Below, in pieces: positions 17,672-25,967 of a stretch of DNA of 52,242 nt. Under the pieces are notes generated by a model that saw nothing but the letters and a program-made list of their open reading frames with translations, did not search any database and was not told the origin of the DNA. The stretch lies in the NCBI GenBank assembly GCA_002433055.1, contig DJHJ01000003.1, positions 11,710 to 63,951 on the forward strand, written 5' to 3'. The position numbers and the translations under genes are program-made. How positions within the stretch are numbered: the stretch's first letter is position 1; every line of letters starts with the position of its first letter. Source of the stretch: Acidobacteriia bacterium UBA6623 (GTDB lineage: Bacteria > Acidobacteriota > Terriglobia > Bryobacterales > UBA6623).

Positions 17672-18865
17672 CTACCATCGATCTATCTTAACCAAACTTC
17701 TGTCGATTGCTTGCAGGTTTCTTTTGCCGGAGAGTCCCATGGCCAGTGCTAGTTCCATCTGCAGTAAGCGCAGCACCTTTTCGACACCTTCCGCACCGTA
17801 ACTGGCAAGTCCCCATAGAATAGGTCTTCCCAGCCATACCGCAGACGCACCAAGTGCTAACCCTTTCAAAATATCAACTCCTCGTCGAAAACCACCATCA
17901 ATGAAGATTGGAACCCTCCCATCAACTTCGTCTGCTATCGCTGGTAAAACTTCAATGGTTGCCGCCACACCGTCAATGGTGCGTCCTCCGTAATTAGAAA
18001 CGACCAGTCCATCGATGCCATTATCTATTGCATCCTTTGCTTCTTCGCGGCTCATTACACCCCTCAAAATGACAGGAAGCTTTGACCACCCTTTGACTTG
18101 GTCAACAAGATTCCAAGCCAGTTTAGGCCCTCCGTATTTACGGAGTTGAGCTGGATTGGGTGGCCAAACATTCTTCAGAGTTGAAGGATCTGAATTTTCC
18201 ATCAGCTTGGTATCTGGTGTAAGTCGTCGGCTGTGTATGTCACGTTCCAATATTCCAGGCCTGTTGTTACCGATTGACAGGCAAATTACTCGGCACCCAG
18301 CATCCACCGCCTGGTTGATTTCTCTGCGAGTTATATCAGCCGTTATTTCAGCGTCTGCCTGGAACCACAGAGGGGTCAGAGTTTGGGAGGCTATTTCCTT
18401 TATTGAGTGGCTTGATCGCCGACTGATCACAGCTGCACTTGCGGCAGCCTCTGCTCCACGCACTGTAGCACTCTCGGCTTCGGCATGTAGACGGCCGTGA
18501 TTTGCACTGGGCCCGGCCAGAATCGGTGCAAATAGCTTACTGCCAAAGAGGTCTATTGAGAGATCCATCTCGCTGACGTCGACTAACATTCTGGGACGAA
18601 AAGTGATACGGGTGAAAAACTCACGATTACGCCGTAAGGTGTACTCTGCACCAACACCGCCGGCGATGTGGTTGTAAAGTGGTTGTGGCAGTTTTTTGCG
18701 GGCAACTTCTTCAAGCTCGAACACATTAACTAGTTCGTCTAGGGGTCCTATGCGGTCGGGTTGAAAAACCGACCGTGCGACTTCATTTTCAAACTCAGCC
18801 AAAAGTGGCGATGCAAGTGCCCACATAGATAATTGATGAATGGCTTGACGTCGAGTTATAGACAT
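17672..18865 (-). CDS. Alpha-hydroxy-acid oxidase family protein with degenerate active site
   Basis: 397-residue TIM-barrel protein of the FMN-dependent glycolate/lactate oxidase family with an RR-type leader (SITRRQAIHQLSMWALASPLL). The fold blocks remain (PILAGPSANHGRLHAEAE, PIFIDGGFRRGVDILKGLALGASAVWLGRP). The catalytic set does not: the base normally in SNHGGR is Tyr (Y292, VVSNYGGR), the FMN lysine is Arg (R268, PVILRG), the tyrosine of the FQLY motif is Asp (D171, FQADAE), and the usual LTVD reads LSIG. By analogy with spinach glycolate oxidase these are positions 254, 230, 129 and 157. Hydroxy-acid oxidation is therefore unlikely. The frame is undamaged, so this looks like a pseudoenzyme rather than a pseudogene. 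An intact paralogue lies upstream. Confidence 0.85.
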   Translation of the reverse strand: MSITRRQAIHQLSMWALASPLLAEFENEVARSVFQPDRIGPLDELVNVFELEEVARKKLPQPLYNHIAGGVGAEYTLRRNREFFTRITFRPRMLVDVSEMDLSIDLFGSKLFAPILAGPSANHGRLHAEAESATVRGAEAAASAAVISRRSSHSIKEIASQTLTPLWFQADAEITADITRREINQAVDAGCRVICLSIGNNRPGILERDIHSRRLTPDTKLMENSDPSTLKNVWPPNPAQLRKYGGPKLAWNLVDQVKGWSKLPVILRGVMSREEAKDAIDNGIDGLVVSNYGGRTIDGVAATIEVLPAIADEVDGRVPIFIDGGFRRGVDILKGLALGASAVWLGRPILWGLASYGAEGVEKVLRLLQMELALAMGLSGKRNLQAIDRSLVKIDRW

Positions 18866-18930
18866 TGATTTGTCAGTGAGCGTTATCTTAAATGTGTGTA
18901 TTGATGTACTTGTAAGGGTGCTATAACGGT

Positions 18931-20133
18931 CTACGGGAAAGACATCTTGATGAGACTGCGGTTGATGTCAGAGATTCGTGCACATCCAGTGTGTGCCATC
19001 GCCAAGACAAGCTCAGCTTGAAGCATTCTTAGGACACGCTCTACTCCCGCTGCACCAAATGCCCCCAGACCCCACAGAGGTGGCCGTCCCACCAGGACAG
19101 CGTCTGCGCCAATCGCTAAAGCTTTGAAAACGTCATCGCCACGACGAAATCCACTATCAATCAACACAGGAATTCGCCCACCGACGGCGTCGACGATTTC
19201 GGGTAACACCTCAATAGTTGAGGGTGTATATTCGAGGTAACGTGCGCCATGATTTGAGACAACGATGGCTTCGACCCCGTACTTGACTGCAAGTTCGGCG
19301 TCCTCGGCTGTCAATAAACCTTTTGCGAGTAACGGCAGATCCGTCCATGATCGCAACGTTTCGAAAAATTCCCAGGTCTCGTCAGGGCTCTCTGGGCGTG
19401 TCCCGTACACTGTCTTTTGGCGTCTGTTTGTGGTTGATGCACCACGTCGGCGTCTCGATCTTCGGTTGGGTAAGGTATTTTTGGAGCGCATTGTCAAATG
19501 GCGGTCATGTCTCAATCTTTCACGCAGTGAACTGTATTGGGCATCCACCGTGAGACAGATTGCCCCGCACCCTGCGTCGGTTGCACGGACTACCCGTTCG
19601 CGAGCTGCTTCTCGATTGCGATGGATGTAGAGCTGTTGCCAGATCGGTCCCTTGGCTGCTTTTGCAATTTGATCGATTGGAAATCCAGCCTGATTACTGA
19701 CAACCATCGGGGTTTCAGCAGCGCTGGCACCTCGCCGAGTTTCGGGTTCTCCTCCAGGGTGAAGGCGTTCATGACCTGAGGAGGGGTCGACTAGTAGAGG
19801 ATATTCCATCCGTTGGCCGAGCAACACCACCGACGTGTCAATTGATTCTACGTGTGTCATCCCACGTGGGGTGATGCTAACCCAGTCGAAAGCTCTACGA
19901 TTTCGTTTTAACGAGTATTCACCTTCGACTGCACCGGCGACGTAGTCGTAGTCAATCTGTTTCATTTTTGCTCGAGCAACCGGTTCGAACTCGAGAACGT
20001 TTGCTATTTCGTCAAGGGAAGGAACTCTTTGGTGACCTTCACGTGGACCGAATTGCCCTTGCAATAGTGGTGAACTTGCCCAGAACAGGGCAAACTTTTT
20101 TAGAGCCTTTCGGCGATCAGAGTTGAAAGACAC
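18931..20133 (-). CDS. FMN-dependent alpha-hydroxy-acid oxidizing protein
   Basis: 400-residue member of the glycolate oxidase / lactate dehydrogenase (LldD) family, oxidising an L-2-hydroxy acid to a 2-keto acid. Active-site residues are kept: His in VVSNHGARYLE, the FMN lysine in LPLLAKGL, Tyr in QQLYIHRN and Asp in LTVDAQ. The phosphate-binding region is LIDSGFRRGDDVFKALAIGADAVLVGRP. The N-terminus is RR-like (SFNSDRRKALKKFALFWASSPLL) and aligns with the neighbouring paralogue when a GTG at 20133 is used; a TTG at 20157 would add 8 residues. It is followed after 65 bases by the degenerate copy on the same strand. The substrate is unknown. Confidence 0.87.
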   Translation of the reverse strand: MSFNSDRRKALKKFALFWASSPLLQGQFGPREGHQRVPSLDEIANVLEFEPVARAKMKQIDYDYVAGAVEGEYSLKRNRRAFDWVSITPRGMTHVESIDTSVVLLGQRMEYPLLVDPSSGHERLHPGGEPETRRGASAAETPMVVSNQAGFPIDQIAKAAKGPIWQQLYIHRNREAARERVVRATDAGCGAICLTVDAQYSSLRERLRHDRHLTMRSKNTLPNRRSRRRRGASTTNRRQKTVYGTRPESPDETWEFFETLRSWTDLPLLAKGLLTAEDAELAVKYGVEAIVVSNHGARYLEYTPSTIEVLPEIVDAVGGRIPVLIDSGFRRGDDVFKALAIGADAVLVGRPPLWGLGAFGAAGVERVLRMLQAELVLAMAHTGCARISDINRSLIKMSFP

Positions 20134-20318
20134 AGAGCTTGGGGCATTGTAATACAAACTGTCTGTCGTCGTAACGTTATGGTAGATTTCGAAGAGCCTT
20201 TGTCTTAACCCTTTCTGTAAATCACAACTTGTTCCAGAAGTGCAAATGCGTAGCGGTCCAGATGACTATGTATTAAAAATCTCTGCAAAGCACGGGAAAG
20301 TAGAAACAGCGGTTTGTC

Positions 20319-20346
20319 TTGTTTTTCGCACGAGACGCGATACAAT
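20319..20346 (+). promoter_or_regulatory. Candidate sigma70 promoter of rnd
   Basis: TTGTTT and TACAAT separated by 16 bases, 38 bases before the ATG of the RNase D gene. The -10 matches 5 of 6 consensus bases; the -35 is weak. Confidence 0.4.
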
Positions 20347-20383
20347 TCTATACTCTCTCTGTTGAGTGCCAAGATCTAATTCC

Positions 20384-21583
20384 ATGACAAGGGTTCGCCA
20401 TAAGTTAATACAAGACAAGGACCACCTTGCCGAACTAGCTGTTCACCTGTCGAGCTGTTCAACCATTGCTCTTGATACGGAGTTTGTCCGAGAAAAAACC
20501 TATCTGCCGCAGCTGGGACTGATACAGATCGCTGACCGTGACGATGCCTGGATTGTTGATCCTCTGGCGCTCGATGTTGAAGCCATGGCGCCACTACTGG
20601 AAATTTTTGTAAACCCAAACATTCTTAAAGTTATACACTCAGCGGAGCAAGATCAGATCTGTCTGTACCACGGCTATGGGATTGTTGCTAATCCTTTGTT
20701 TGATACGGCGATTGGGGCGGCACTCTGCGGATTTGGTGATCAGGTTGGTTTGTCTAATCTTCTAAAAAAAACCCTCGATGTGGACTTACCAAAGAGTCAC
20801 ACACGTGCCAATTGGGTCCTCCGCCCTCTGCCAAAAACAATGATGGCTTACGCCTTGTCCGATGTTGACCATCTCGTTGAAGCTGCAGAAGTTTTAATGT
20901 TGAAACTAGACTCCCGAGAACGGCGTCAATGGGCCTTCGAACTATCTGCACGGTGGGTGGATCTTGATCGCTACGCGTCAGAAGTTCTCACTATATCTGA
21001 GAGGCTAGTTGGGAAACACACTTTCACCCCTCGCAGCTATGCCGTCCTTTGTCACCTGGTTCAGTGGCGAGAGGATTGCGCTCGAGCGAAGAATATCCCA
21101 AGAAAATGGATTGCTGACGATCAGGTTCTCGCAAAGCTTGCCTCGGTGGCGCCTCGAAAAGAGGAAGAACTCACACACTTCCGTGGACTCAAAGTGAAAT
21201 CTGATAGTCATACGGCCGTTGAGCTATTGACTGCTGTCCAGCGGGCTCTGGACATCCCCGAAGAGGAACTTGTTAAACCTCCTATTCGCTTGGAGCCACG
21301 TCCCCACGAAGGCCCTGCAATGAGCGTGCTTCGCTGTTTTATCAATCTGCTTGCACACGAACAAGGTGTAGCGCCTCGTTTTCTAGCTGATGGTGACACC
21401 TTGTTAAAGTTGTTACGTAGTGAGTTTAGCCATGTCGAAGAGCTGAAGCAGGCAGCCCTACTTCCCGTGGCAGTGGTTGACCAAATTGGTAAAGACCTCG
21501 TGGGGGTGCTTAACGGTCAAATTGGGTTACGTCTAGAGCAAGGCCAGGCTCAACGCTGCACGTGCGAGCAGCACAAGTTGTGA
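20384..21583 (+). CDS. rnd: Ribonuclease D
   Basis: 399-residue 3'-5' exoribonuclease that trims tRNA and other structured RNA 3' ends in the cytosol. The DEDDy exonuclease domain (about 1-190) shows STIALDTEFVREKTYLPQLG (D and E), VIHSAEQDQICLYHGYG (D) and MMAYALSDVDHLVEAAEVL (Y and D). One HRDC domain follows (YAVLCHLVQWREDCARAKNIPRKWI region, about 210-285) and a second HRDC-like region lies in the C-terminal third. The ATG at 20384 is preferred to an in-frame GTG at 20366. It is alone on its strand here: the hydroxy-acid oxidase gene is divergent and the transporter gene convergent. Confidence 0.95.
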   Translation: MTRVRHKLIQDKDHLAELAVHLSSCSTIALDTEFVREKTYLPQLGLIQIADRDDAWIVDPLALDVEAMAPLLEIFVNPNILKVIHSAEQDQICLYHGYGIVANPLFDTAIGAALCGFGDQVGLSNLLKKTLDVDLPKSHTRANWVLRPLPKTMMAYALSDVDHLVEAAEVLMLKLDSRERRQWAFELSARWVDLDRYASEVLTISERLVGKHTFTPRSYAVLCHLVQWREDCARAKNIPRKWIADDQVLAKLASVAPRKEEELTHFRGLKVKSDSHTAVELLTAVQRALDIPEEELVKPPIRLEPRPHEGPAMSVLRCFINLLAHEQGVAPRFLADGDTLLKLLRSEFSHVEELKQAALLPVAVVDQIGKDLVGVLNGQIGLRLEQGQAQRCTCEQHKL

Positions 21584-21667
21584 GTGCAGTGCTTTTTGTA
21601 AGTTTGATTCAATCTTCAATTTCTTTGGACTGTTTACGATACTTTTTCGCGGAGGCCACTCTGTGCA

Positions 21668-22909
21668 CTACCCCAGCTGAACCCAGAGCACATTTAGTGC
21701 AACATATGTGAAGAAGCCCAGTGCTAGCACCAACAATGCATTGATCCATGATGGCGTGAGCAAGTCCGCCCCCATCCAACGGCGTTGGTTGTTCATGATG
21801 AGCAGAGTCAACGCGAGCAAGGGCAAAAATAGTGCTCCCAAAACGCCGTAGGCTAGCTGGATAGTGCGCACTGATGTATTCAATAGAATCAATGGAATAG
21901 TTGCGATTAGCACCACTGACCACCGGTAAGTACTCGTAGTACGCAACTCCACATTTCGGCGCAACCCGGGCTTCGAGTGCTGCAGATCTAGGAAATCAGC
22001 AAACATGTAGGGTACACTCTGCCAGACTCCTAACAGGCTGGAGAAAACAGCACTCCAGAATCCCAGCAAGAACACCCATTTCCCTGCAGGTCCTAGTATC
22101 GTTGCTAATTGATCAGCCATCACCAATGCAATTACTGGACCTTTTCCTTCGAGAACTACGCGTGATCCAATGACTATGACTGCGCCTCCGAATAGTCCGG
22201 TGATCACTTGACTGATCAGTAAGTCAATGCGGCATATTCGCACATCCTGGGGACCTCTGCGGTTCTGTTCGCGAATCCAATAACCGTACGAAAGCAGCGT
22301 CACTGTACCACCGATACCACCCATAACTGCCAGAACCCATACTTCTTCACCTTCTGGAATCGAAGGTACGAGACCTTGAAGGATCATATTCCATTCGGGT
22401 TCAACCAATATCACCGTCAGTAGAACTGTCAGAAACATGACGCCAATGCAGACAGACATGACAACTTCGAAAAGACGTAGATCTCCCCACAAAACCAACA
22501 CTGCTCCTATTAGTGAGTGGATGCACCCCCAAATAATCTTTGATACTTCGACATCACCGATTGGAAATAGTCCGCTACCTGCTACACCGCAAGCGGTTGC
22601 CAGTGCTCCACCGACGACGACTGTGAACAACGTTAAGTAGATTAGAAAAACCCAGCGAATCCAGCCACCCAGGCACCATACCCAGCCTTCTAGAAGCGTT
22701 GTGCCAGTGGCTAGTTGCCAACGAGCGAGACCTTCTGTTAGAACCCACTTCAGCAGTACGCCTATGACAACGGCCCACAAAAGCGAAAATCCTGTTTCTG
22801 ACCCAGCCAGGCTAGCAGTCAATAAATCGCCTGCGCCGAGACCCGTGGCGGCGAGCAAAACACCCGGTAAAACGAGCGAAAACAGCGGCCTGCTTGAAGT
22901 GTTGGACAT
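21668..22909 (-). CDS. Nramp-like transporter lacking the canonical metal site
   Basis: 413-residue polytopic inner-membrane protein, about 11 hydrophobic segments, with overall Nramp (SLC11/MntH) layout. In Mn/Fe-transporting Nramps, TM1 has DPGN and TM6 has a metal-coordinating methionine in an MPH motif. Here the TM1 region reads ATGLGAGDLLTAS (residues 21-33), with Gly at the Asp position and Asp at the Asn position, and the TM6 region reads TVTLLSYGYWIREQ, with no MPH. The substrate is therefore probably not taken up by the standard Nramp mechanism; Mg2+, another cation or a different solute is possible. It is convergent with rnd. No riboswitch or metal-regulator site was seen upstream. 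Confidence 0.8.
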   Translation of the reverse strand: MSNTSSRPLFSLVLPGVLLAATGLGAGDLLTASLAGSETGFSLLWAVVIGVLLKWVLTEGLARWQLATGTTLLEGWVWCLGGWIRWVFLIYLTLFTVVVGGALATACGVAGSGLFPIGDVEVSKIIWGCIHSLIGAVLVLWGDLRLFEVVMSVCIGVMFLTVLLTVILVEPEWNMILQGLVPSIPEGEEVWVLAVMGGIGGTVTLLSYGYWIREQNRRGPQDVRICRIDLLISQVITGLFGGAVIVIGSRVVLEGKGPVIALVMADQLATILGPAGKWVFLLGFWSAVFSSLLGVWQSVPYMFADFLDLQHSKPGLRRNVELRTTSTYRWSVVLIATIPLILLNTSVRTIQLAYGVLGALFLPLLALTLLIMNNQRRWMGADLLTPSWINALLVLALGFFTYVALNVLWVQLG

Positions 22910-23042
22910 GTATGTTGCAAATAAGAAATATTCTCTTTGCCAGCAGATTTAAATCAACAAAGTGTTGCCAAGATAATCGTCACCGACATCGATAGAACCC
23001 GGTCTCCGTCAAGCGAGAGTGAAAATCTTAGTGTCTTGTGGG

Positions 23043-23061
23043 CTGGCCCAAGGATGGCCAG
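23043..23061 (-). terminator. GC-rich hairpin after the NHL-propeller gene
   Basis: Inverted repeat CTGGCC / GGCCAG with a 7-base loop begins 14 bases downstream of the stop of the minus-strand propeller gene. There is no T-run, so it may be a transcript-end stabiliser or pause rather than a full intrinsic terminator. Confidence 0.4.
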
Positions 23062-23074
23062 TGATTTTCAGACT

Positions 23075-24139
23075 TCATGTCACTTTTCTTAGTTTTGTTA
23101 CTCTCCCGATATCAACGAATTCCGTAATGAAAATATTCCCTGTGTGGTCATAACAGCAACCGTGTGGCGTAATGAACTTACCGGGCAGAAAATGTTCGCG
23201 AGACATAACCCGCCGTTTGCCAGTATCAGCAAGGCCAACGCCGAGCTTTGTGATGACTTCATTGTCGCGGTCCAACAAGGTCACTTCAGCAACCAAATCG
23301 GGAACTAGCAAGACGCCGTTGTATTCGTGAAAATGGCAAGGTCGTTTGACACCGTAAGCAAATTTAATGTGTTCACCTTCGAGGCTGAACCATTGCAAAC
23401 GATGATTATCACGGTCAGCAACAACTAGTGAAGGTGAGTCCGTACGTTCATCGAGCCAAATTCCATGCGGGCAAATTGTCTGACCAGGTGCGGAACCGGG
23501 GCCACCAAATGTTTGCAAAAAATTACCCTCTTTGTCGTAACGGTTGATGAAGTAAGTTCCATAACCATCTGTCACATAAATGTCGCCGTTTGGTCCTACG
23601 GCCAGATTCGTAGGACTGTAGACCAATTTTCCTTCTTTGTCATAGCGCCGCCCATCTCTTTTTGATGGATCAGGCTGGTAGGCTGGGGATTCCCTAGGGT
23701 AGCCGATACGAAAAATCTCCTCGCCTTCAAGAGTTGTTTTAACGACAATGTTTCGTACGATATCGCAGAAGTAAAGAAATTCCTCACCATTCTCTTTACG
23801 AATTAGCATGCCATGTGCACCGCCGGCAAATCCGTTGCCCCATGACCTAACGAATTTTCCATCGGGATCAAAAACGACCGTGGCATGATCGCTGCGACTA
23901 TTTTGATGCACCGTGTGGTGAACGTATATAAAACCCTCTGAGTCTTCTACTACGGAGTGAGTGTTGCCATAGCTGATTCTTTCGGGCAGCTCGCCCCAAT
24001 CGTGAAATACCTCGTAGGTAAACTCTCCCTCTCCAAGGATTGGATTTTTGGGATCCGTTTTGCGGTTACAGCCAATCAAGATTGGCGCACTACTTAGAGT
24101 CCTAAGGAAGTGGCGACGTGAAGGGGTTTTGAGTGTCAT
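23075..24139 (-). CDS. NHL-repeat six-bladed beta-propeller lipoprotein
   Basis: 354-residue exported protein made of NHL/6-bladed propeller repeats, visible as recurring motifs such as PNGDIYVTDGYGTYFINRYDKEGN, GPGSAPGQTICPHGIWLD, SLVVADRDNHRLQWFSLEGE and CCYDHTGNIFITEFVDIGRVTKL. The N-terminus combines a twin-arginine-like motif (SRRHFLRTL) with a lipobox LIGC, so C24 is likely lipidated and the protein membrane-anchored outside the cytoplasm. The family includes sugar-acid lactonases and peptidyl-hydroxyglycine lyase-like enzymes as well as non-enzymatic binding propellers; which applies here is unknown. It is separated by 157 bases from the B12-binding gene on the same strand. Confidence 0.87.
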   Translation of the reverse strand: MTLKTPSRRHFLRTLSSAPILIGCNRKTDPKNPILGEGEFTYEVFHDWGELPERISYGNTHSVVEDSEGFIYVHHTVHQNSRSDHATVVFDPDGKFVRSWGNGFAGGAHGMLIRKENGEEFLYFCDIVRNIVVKTTLEGEEIFRIGYPRESPAYQPDPSKRDGRRYDKEGKLVYSPTNLAVGPNGDIYVTDGYGTYFINRYDKEGNFLQTFGGPGSAPGQTICPHGIWLDERTDSPSLVVADRDNHRLQWFSLEGEHIKFAYGVKRPCHFHEYNGVLLVPDLVAEVTLLDRDNEVITKLGVGLADTGKRRVMSREHFLPGKFITPHGCCYDHTGNIFITEFVDIGRVTKLRKVT

Positions 24140-24296
24140 GGTGAATACATCCAGATTGTATATTATGGAGCGATCATAAAAGGCTCTTTAATTAAGACCA
24201 AAAGTCAGACATTACTGTAGAGAGATTGTACGCGAAAACAGGCTCACCTTGTTCGCGGGCTAGTGAAACGAATGGTCGGGGCAGAAAATATCAGCA

Positions 24297-24716
24297 CTAA
24301 CGACATGGGCGATTTTCTTGCAAAAAACACCCAATTGATTCGATTGACGTACCGGGAGGAAATACAGCTGCTACTCCACAACTCTTCATTTGTTCAACAT
24401 CGGCGTCCGGGATGATGCCACCTAGGACAACTCGGACATCTTGCATTTTGTTCTCATTCAGTAACTCCATTACGCGCGGGACAATCACTGTATGGGCCCC
24501 GGAAAGTATGGACAGACCAATAAATTCGACATCTTCTTCAAGTGCTGCTGAGACGATTTGTTCCGGTGTCTGACGCAATCCCGTGTATATCACTTCCATC
24601 CCAGCATCGCGTAGTGCGCGAGCGATAATCTTCGCCCCTCTGTCGTGACCGTCGAGGCCAGGTTTTGCTACGAGAACACGAATAGGTGGCGATAGATTGA
24701 GATCGTCGTTGGTCAT
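24297..24716 (-). CDS. Stand-alone cobalamin (B12)-binding domain protein
   Basis: 139-residue protein equal to just the C-terminal B12-binding domain of methylmalonyl-CoA-type mutases. The cobalt-ligating motif DxHxxG is D22-G-H24-D-R-G27 in AKPGLDGHDRGAKIIARAL; the SxL segment is GLSILSGAHT and the GG loop VVLGGIIPDADVEQM. These define the base-off/His-on binding mode. In organisms with split mutases this is the small subunit, but no large (catalytic TIM-barrel) subunit or MeaB chaperone gene lies in the window. It starts 6 bases after the stop of a Gfo/Idh/MocA gene, so the two are almost certainly co-transcribed. Partner and reaction are unknown. Confidence 0.9.
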   Translation of the reverse strand: MTNDDLNLSPPIRVLVAKPGLDGHDRGAKIIARALRDAGMEVIYTGLRQTPEQIVSAALEEDVEFIGLSILSGAHTVIVPRVMELLNENKMQDVRVVLGGIIPDADVEQMKSCGVAAVFPPGTSIESIGCFLQENRPCR

Positions 24717-24722
24717 AGGGTT

Positions 24723-25895
24723 CTAAATTTCCACCCTATTTGTCTGCTGGTTCCAGCGTACTCGTCTGCCTTTCTTCACAGAGATGTTGGCCATTTGTAA
24801 GACCAATGCTGACTGGAAACCCGTTTCTACTGGGGCGGCTGGCGTCTTACGGCTAACCACAGACTCTATAAAGTTGTTGACATGGTCTATGGTTGCCTGG
24901 CGAAACCCGCCACGCTGATCCTTATCTAGGATAGGTTCATCTGGTGCGGACTTCGGAAATACTCTTAGCATTTCGCGTCCGATATCCATACGTGCTTCAT
25001 CACCGTCGTACGAGTTAAGTTGATCGGCACGCATGGCGTACTTCATAGCAGAATAATTAATAGTGAACACAGCCATAAAGTCTTCAGGGTACTCCGCTGT
25101 TACTATCCACGATTCCGGTAGATCCCCACTGGTGCTGTGTCCAGAACAAGCCGAAGCATTCACTGCAGAAGGATAGCCAGCATCCATGATCATATGTATC
25201 GAATCATAGATATGGGCGCCCTGGTCAATCACGATGCCACCACCGTAGTCTGACCAATTGCGCCAGTCGAAAAATCGCAATGGATCCTTGGCAACCTTAG
25301 GCGCCGGCCCTAGCCACTGTTCCCAGTCAATGGGTCCTGTAAATTTACTGGCAGGTGGACTTAGGCGGTTGTTGAGCCAGTAAGTGCGTACCATGCGCAC
25401 GGTGCCCAACTTGCCGGCGCGGCGCAGATCACGTGCCTCTTGGTAAAGGTTGTAGCTTCGACGCTGCATGCCAACTTGGACAATTTTTCCAGATTCTTGC
25501 TCAGCACGGATCATATCCACGCCTTCTTCTGGTGTATGGCAAAGGGGTTTTTCAAGGTAAACATCTTTACCTGCGGCCAAAGCGTCAAGAAGCATACGGT
25601 GGTGTTGGTGTTCTGGTGTTGCGATAAGAACGATATCGATTTCTGGATCGTCGAGCAATTTTTTGTAGTTGCGGTACGCCTTGGTTCCAGCCCCTGCACT
25701 GGAGAGTCCTTTTTCTAAATTCGGCTCGTAAATATCGCAAACAGCTTTTGTTTTGACACGAGGGTTCTCAGCAAAATGTGTCATCACGCGCCGGCCACGG
25801 CCGCCAGCACCGATTAGTCCTAGGTGCAATGTTTCTGCCGGACTTTGTGCTAATGCAGCACCGCTGCCAGTCATCAGAAAGATACGTCGATTCAT
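24723..25895 (-). CDS. Exported Gfo/Idh/MocA family oxidoreductase
   Basis: 390-residue NAD(P)-dependent oxidoreductase with an export leader (MNRRIFLMTGSGAALAQSPAE), followed by the Rossmann start HLGLIGAGGRGRRV, the substrate-site lysine block VYLEKPLCHTPEE and GMQRRSYN. The C-terminal domain includes GGGIVIDQGAHIYDSIHMIMDAGYP. The ATG at 25895 is fixed by an AGGTTT-preceding GGAGG Shine-Dalgarno 8 bases upstream; the longer frame from 25967 lacks both leader and site. Periplasmic relatives carry a tightly bound cofactor, as in glucose-fructose oxidoreductase. It is the middle gene of a probable three-gene unit (oxidoreductase, this gene, B12-binding protein). The substrate is unknown. Confidence 0.92.
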   Translation of the reverse strand: MNRRIFLMTGSGAALAQSPAETLHLGLIGAGGRGRRVMTHFAENPRVKTKAVCDIYEPNLEKGLSSAGAGTKAYRNYKKLLDDPEIDIVLIATPEHQHHRMLLDALAAGKDVYLEKPLCHTPEEGVDMIRAEQESGKIVQVGMQRRSYNLYQEARDLRRAGKLGTVRMVRTYWLNNRLSPPASKFTGPIDWEQWLGPAPKVAKDPLRFFDWRNWSDYGGGIVIDQGAHIYDSIHMIMDAGYPSAVNASACSGHSTSGDLPESWIVTAEYPEDFMAVFTINYSAMKYAMRADQLNSYDGDEARMDIGREMLRVFPKSAPDEPILDKDQRGGFRQATIDHVNNFIESVVSRKTPAAPVETGFQSALVLQMANISVKKGRRVRWNQQTNRVEI

Positions 25896-25903
25896 GTGGA
25901 AAA

Positions 25904-25908
25904 CCTCC
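25904..25908 (-). promoter_or_regulatory. Shine-Dalgarno site deciding the start at 25895
   Basis: GGAGG on the minus strand, 8 bases before the ATG of the exported Gfo/Idh/MocA gene. It supports this ATG over the longer in-frame start. Confidence 0.75.
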
Positions 25909-25967
25909 GAAAAATAACAAGTCTTTGATCGTTTCAACGTCTCGCAAATTGTGAGCTGAGAACACAC

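Noticed and set aside
17672..18865. Pseudogene call for the degenerate hydroxy-acid oxidase
   Set aside because: The reading frame is full length with no stop or frameshift and the fold motifs are intact, so a pseudoenzyme is the better description.
18841..20383. tRNA genes or insertion-sequence ends in the intergenic gaps around the hydroxy-acid oxidases and elsewhere
   Set aside because: I looked for TTCGA-type T-loops, CCA ends and terminal inverted repeats with target duplications in the larger gaps and found none that fold or pair convincingly.
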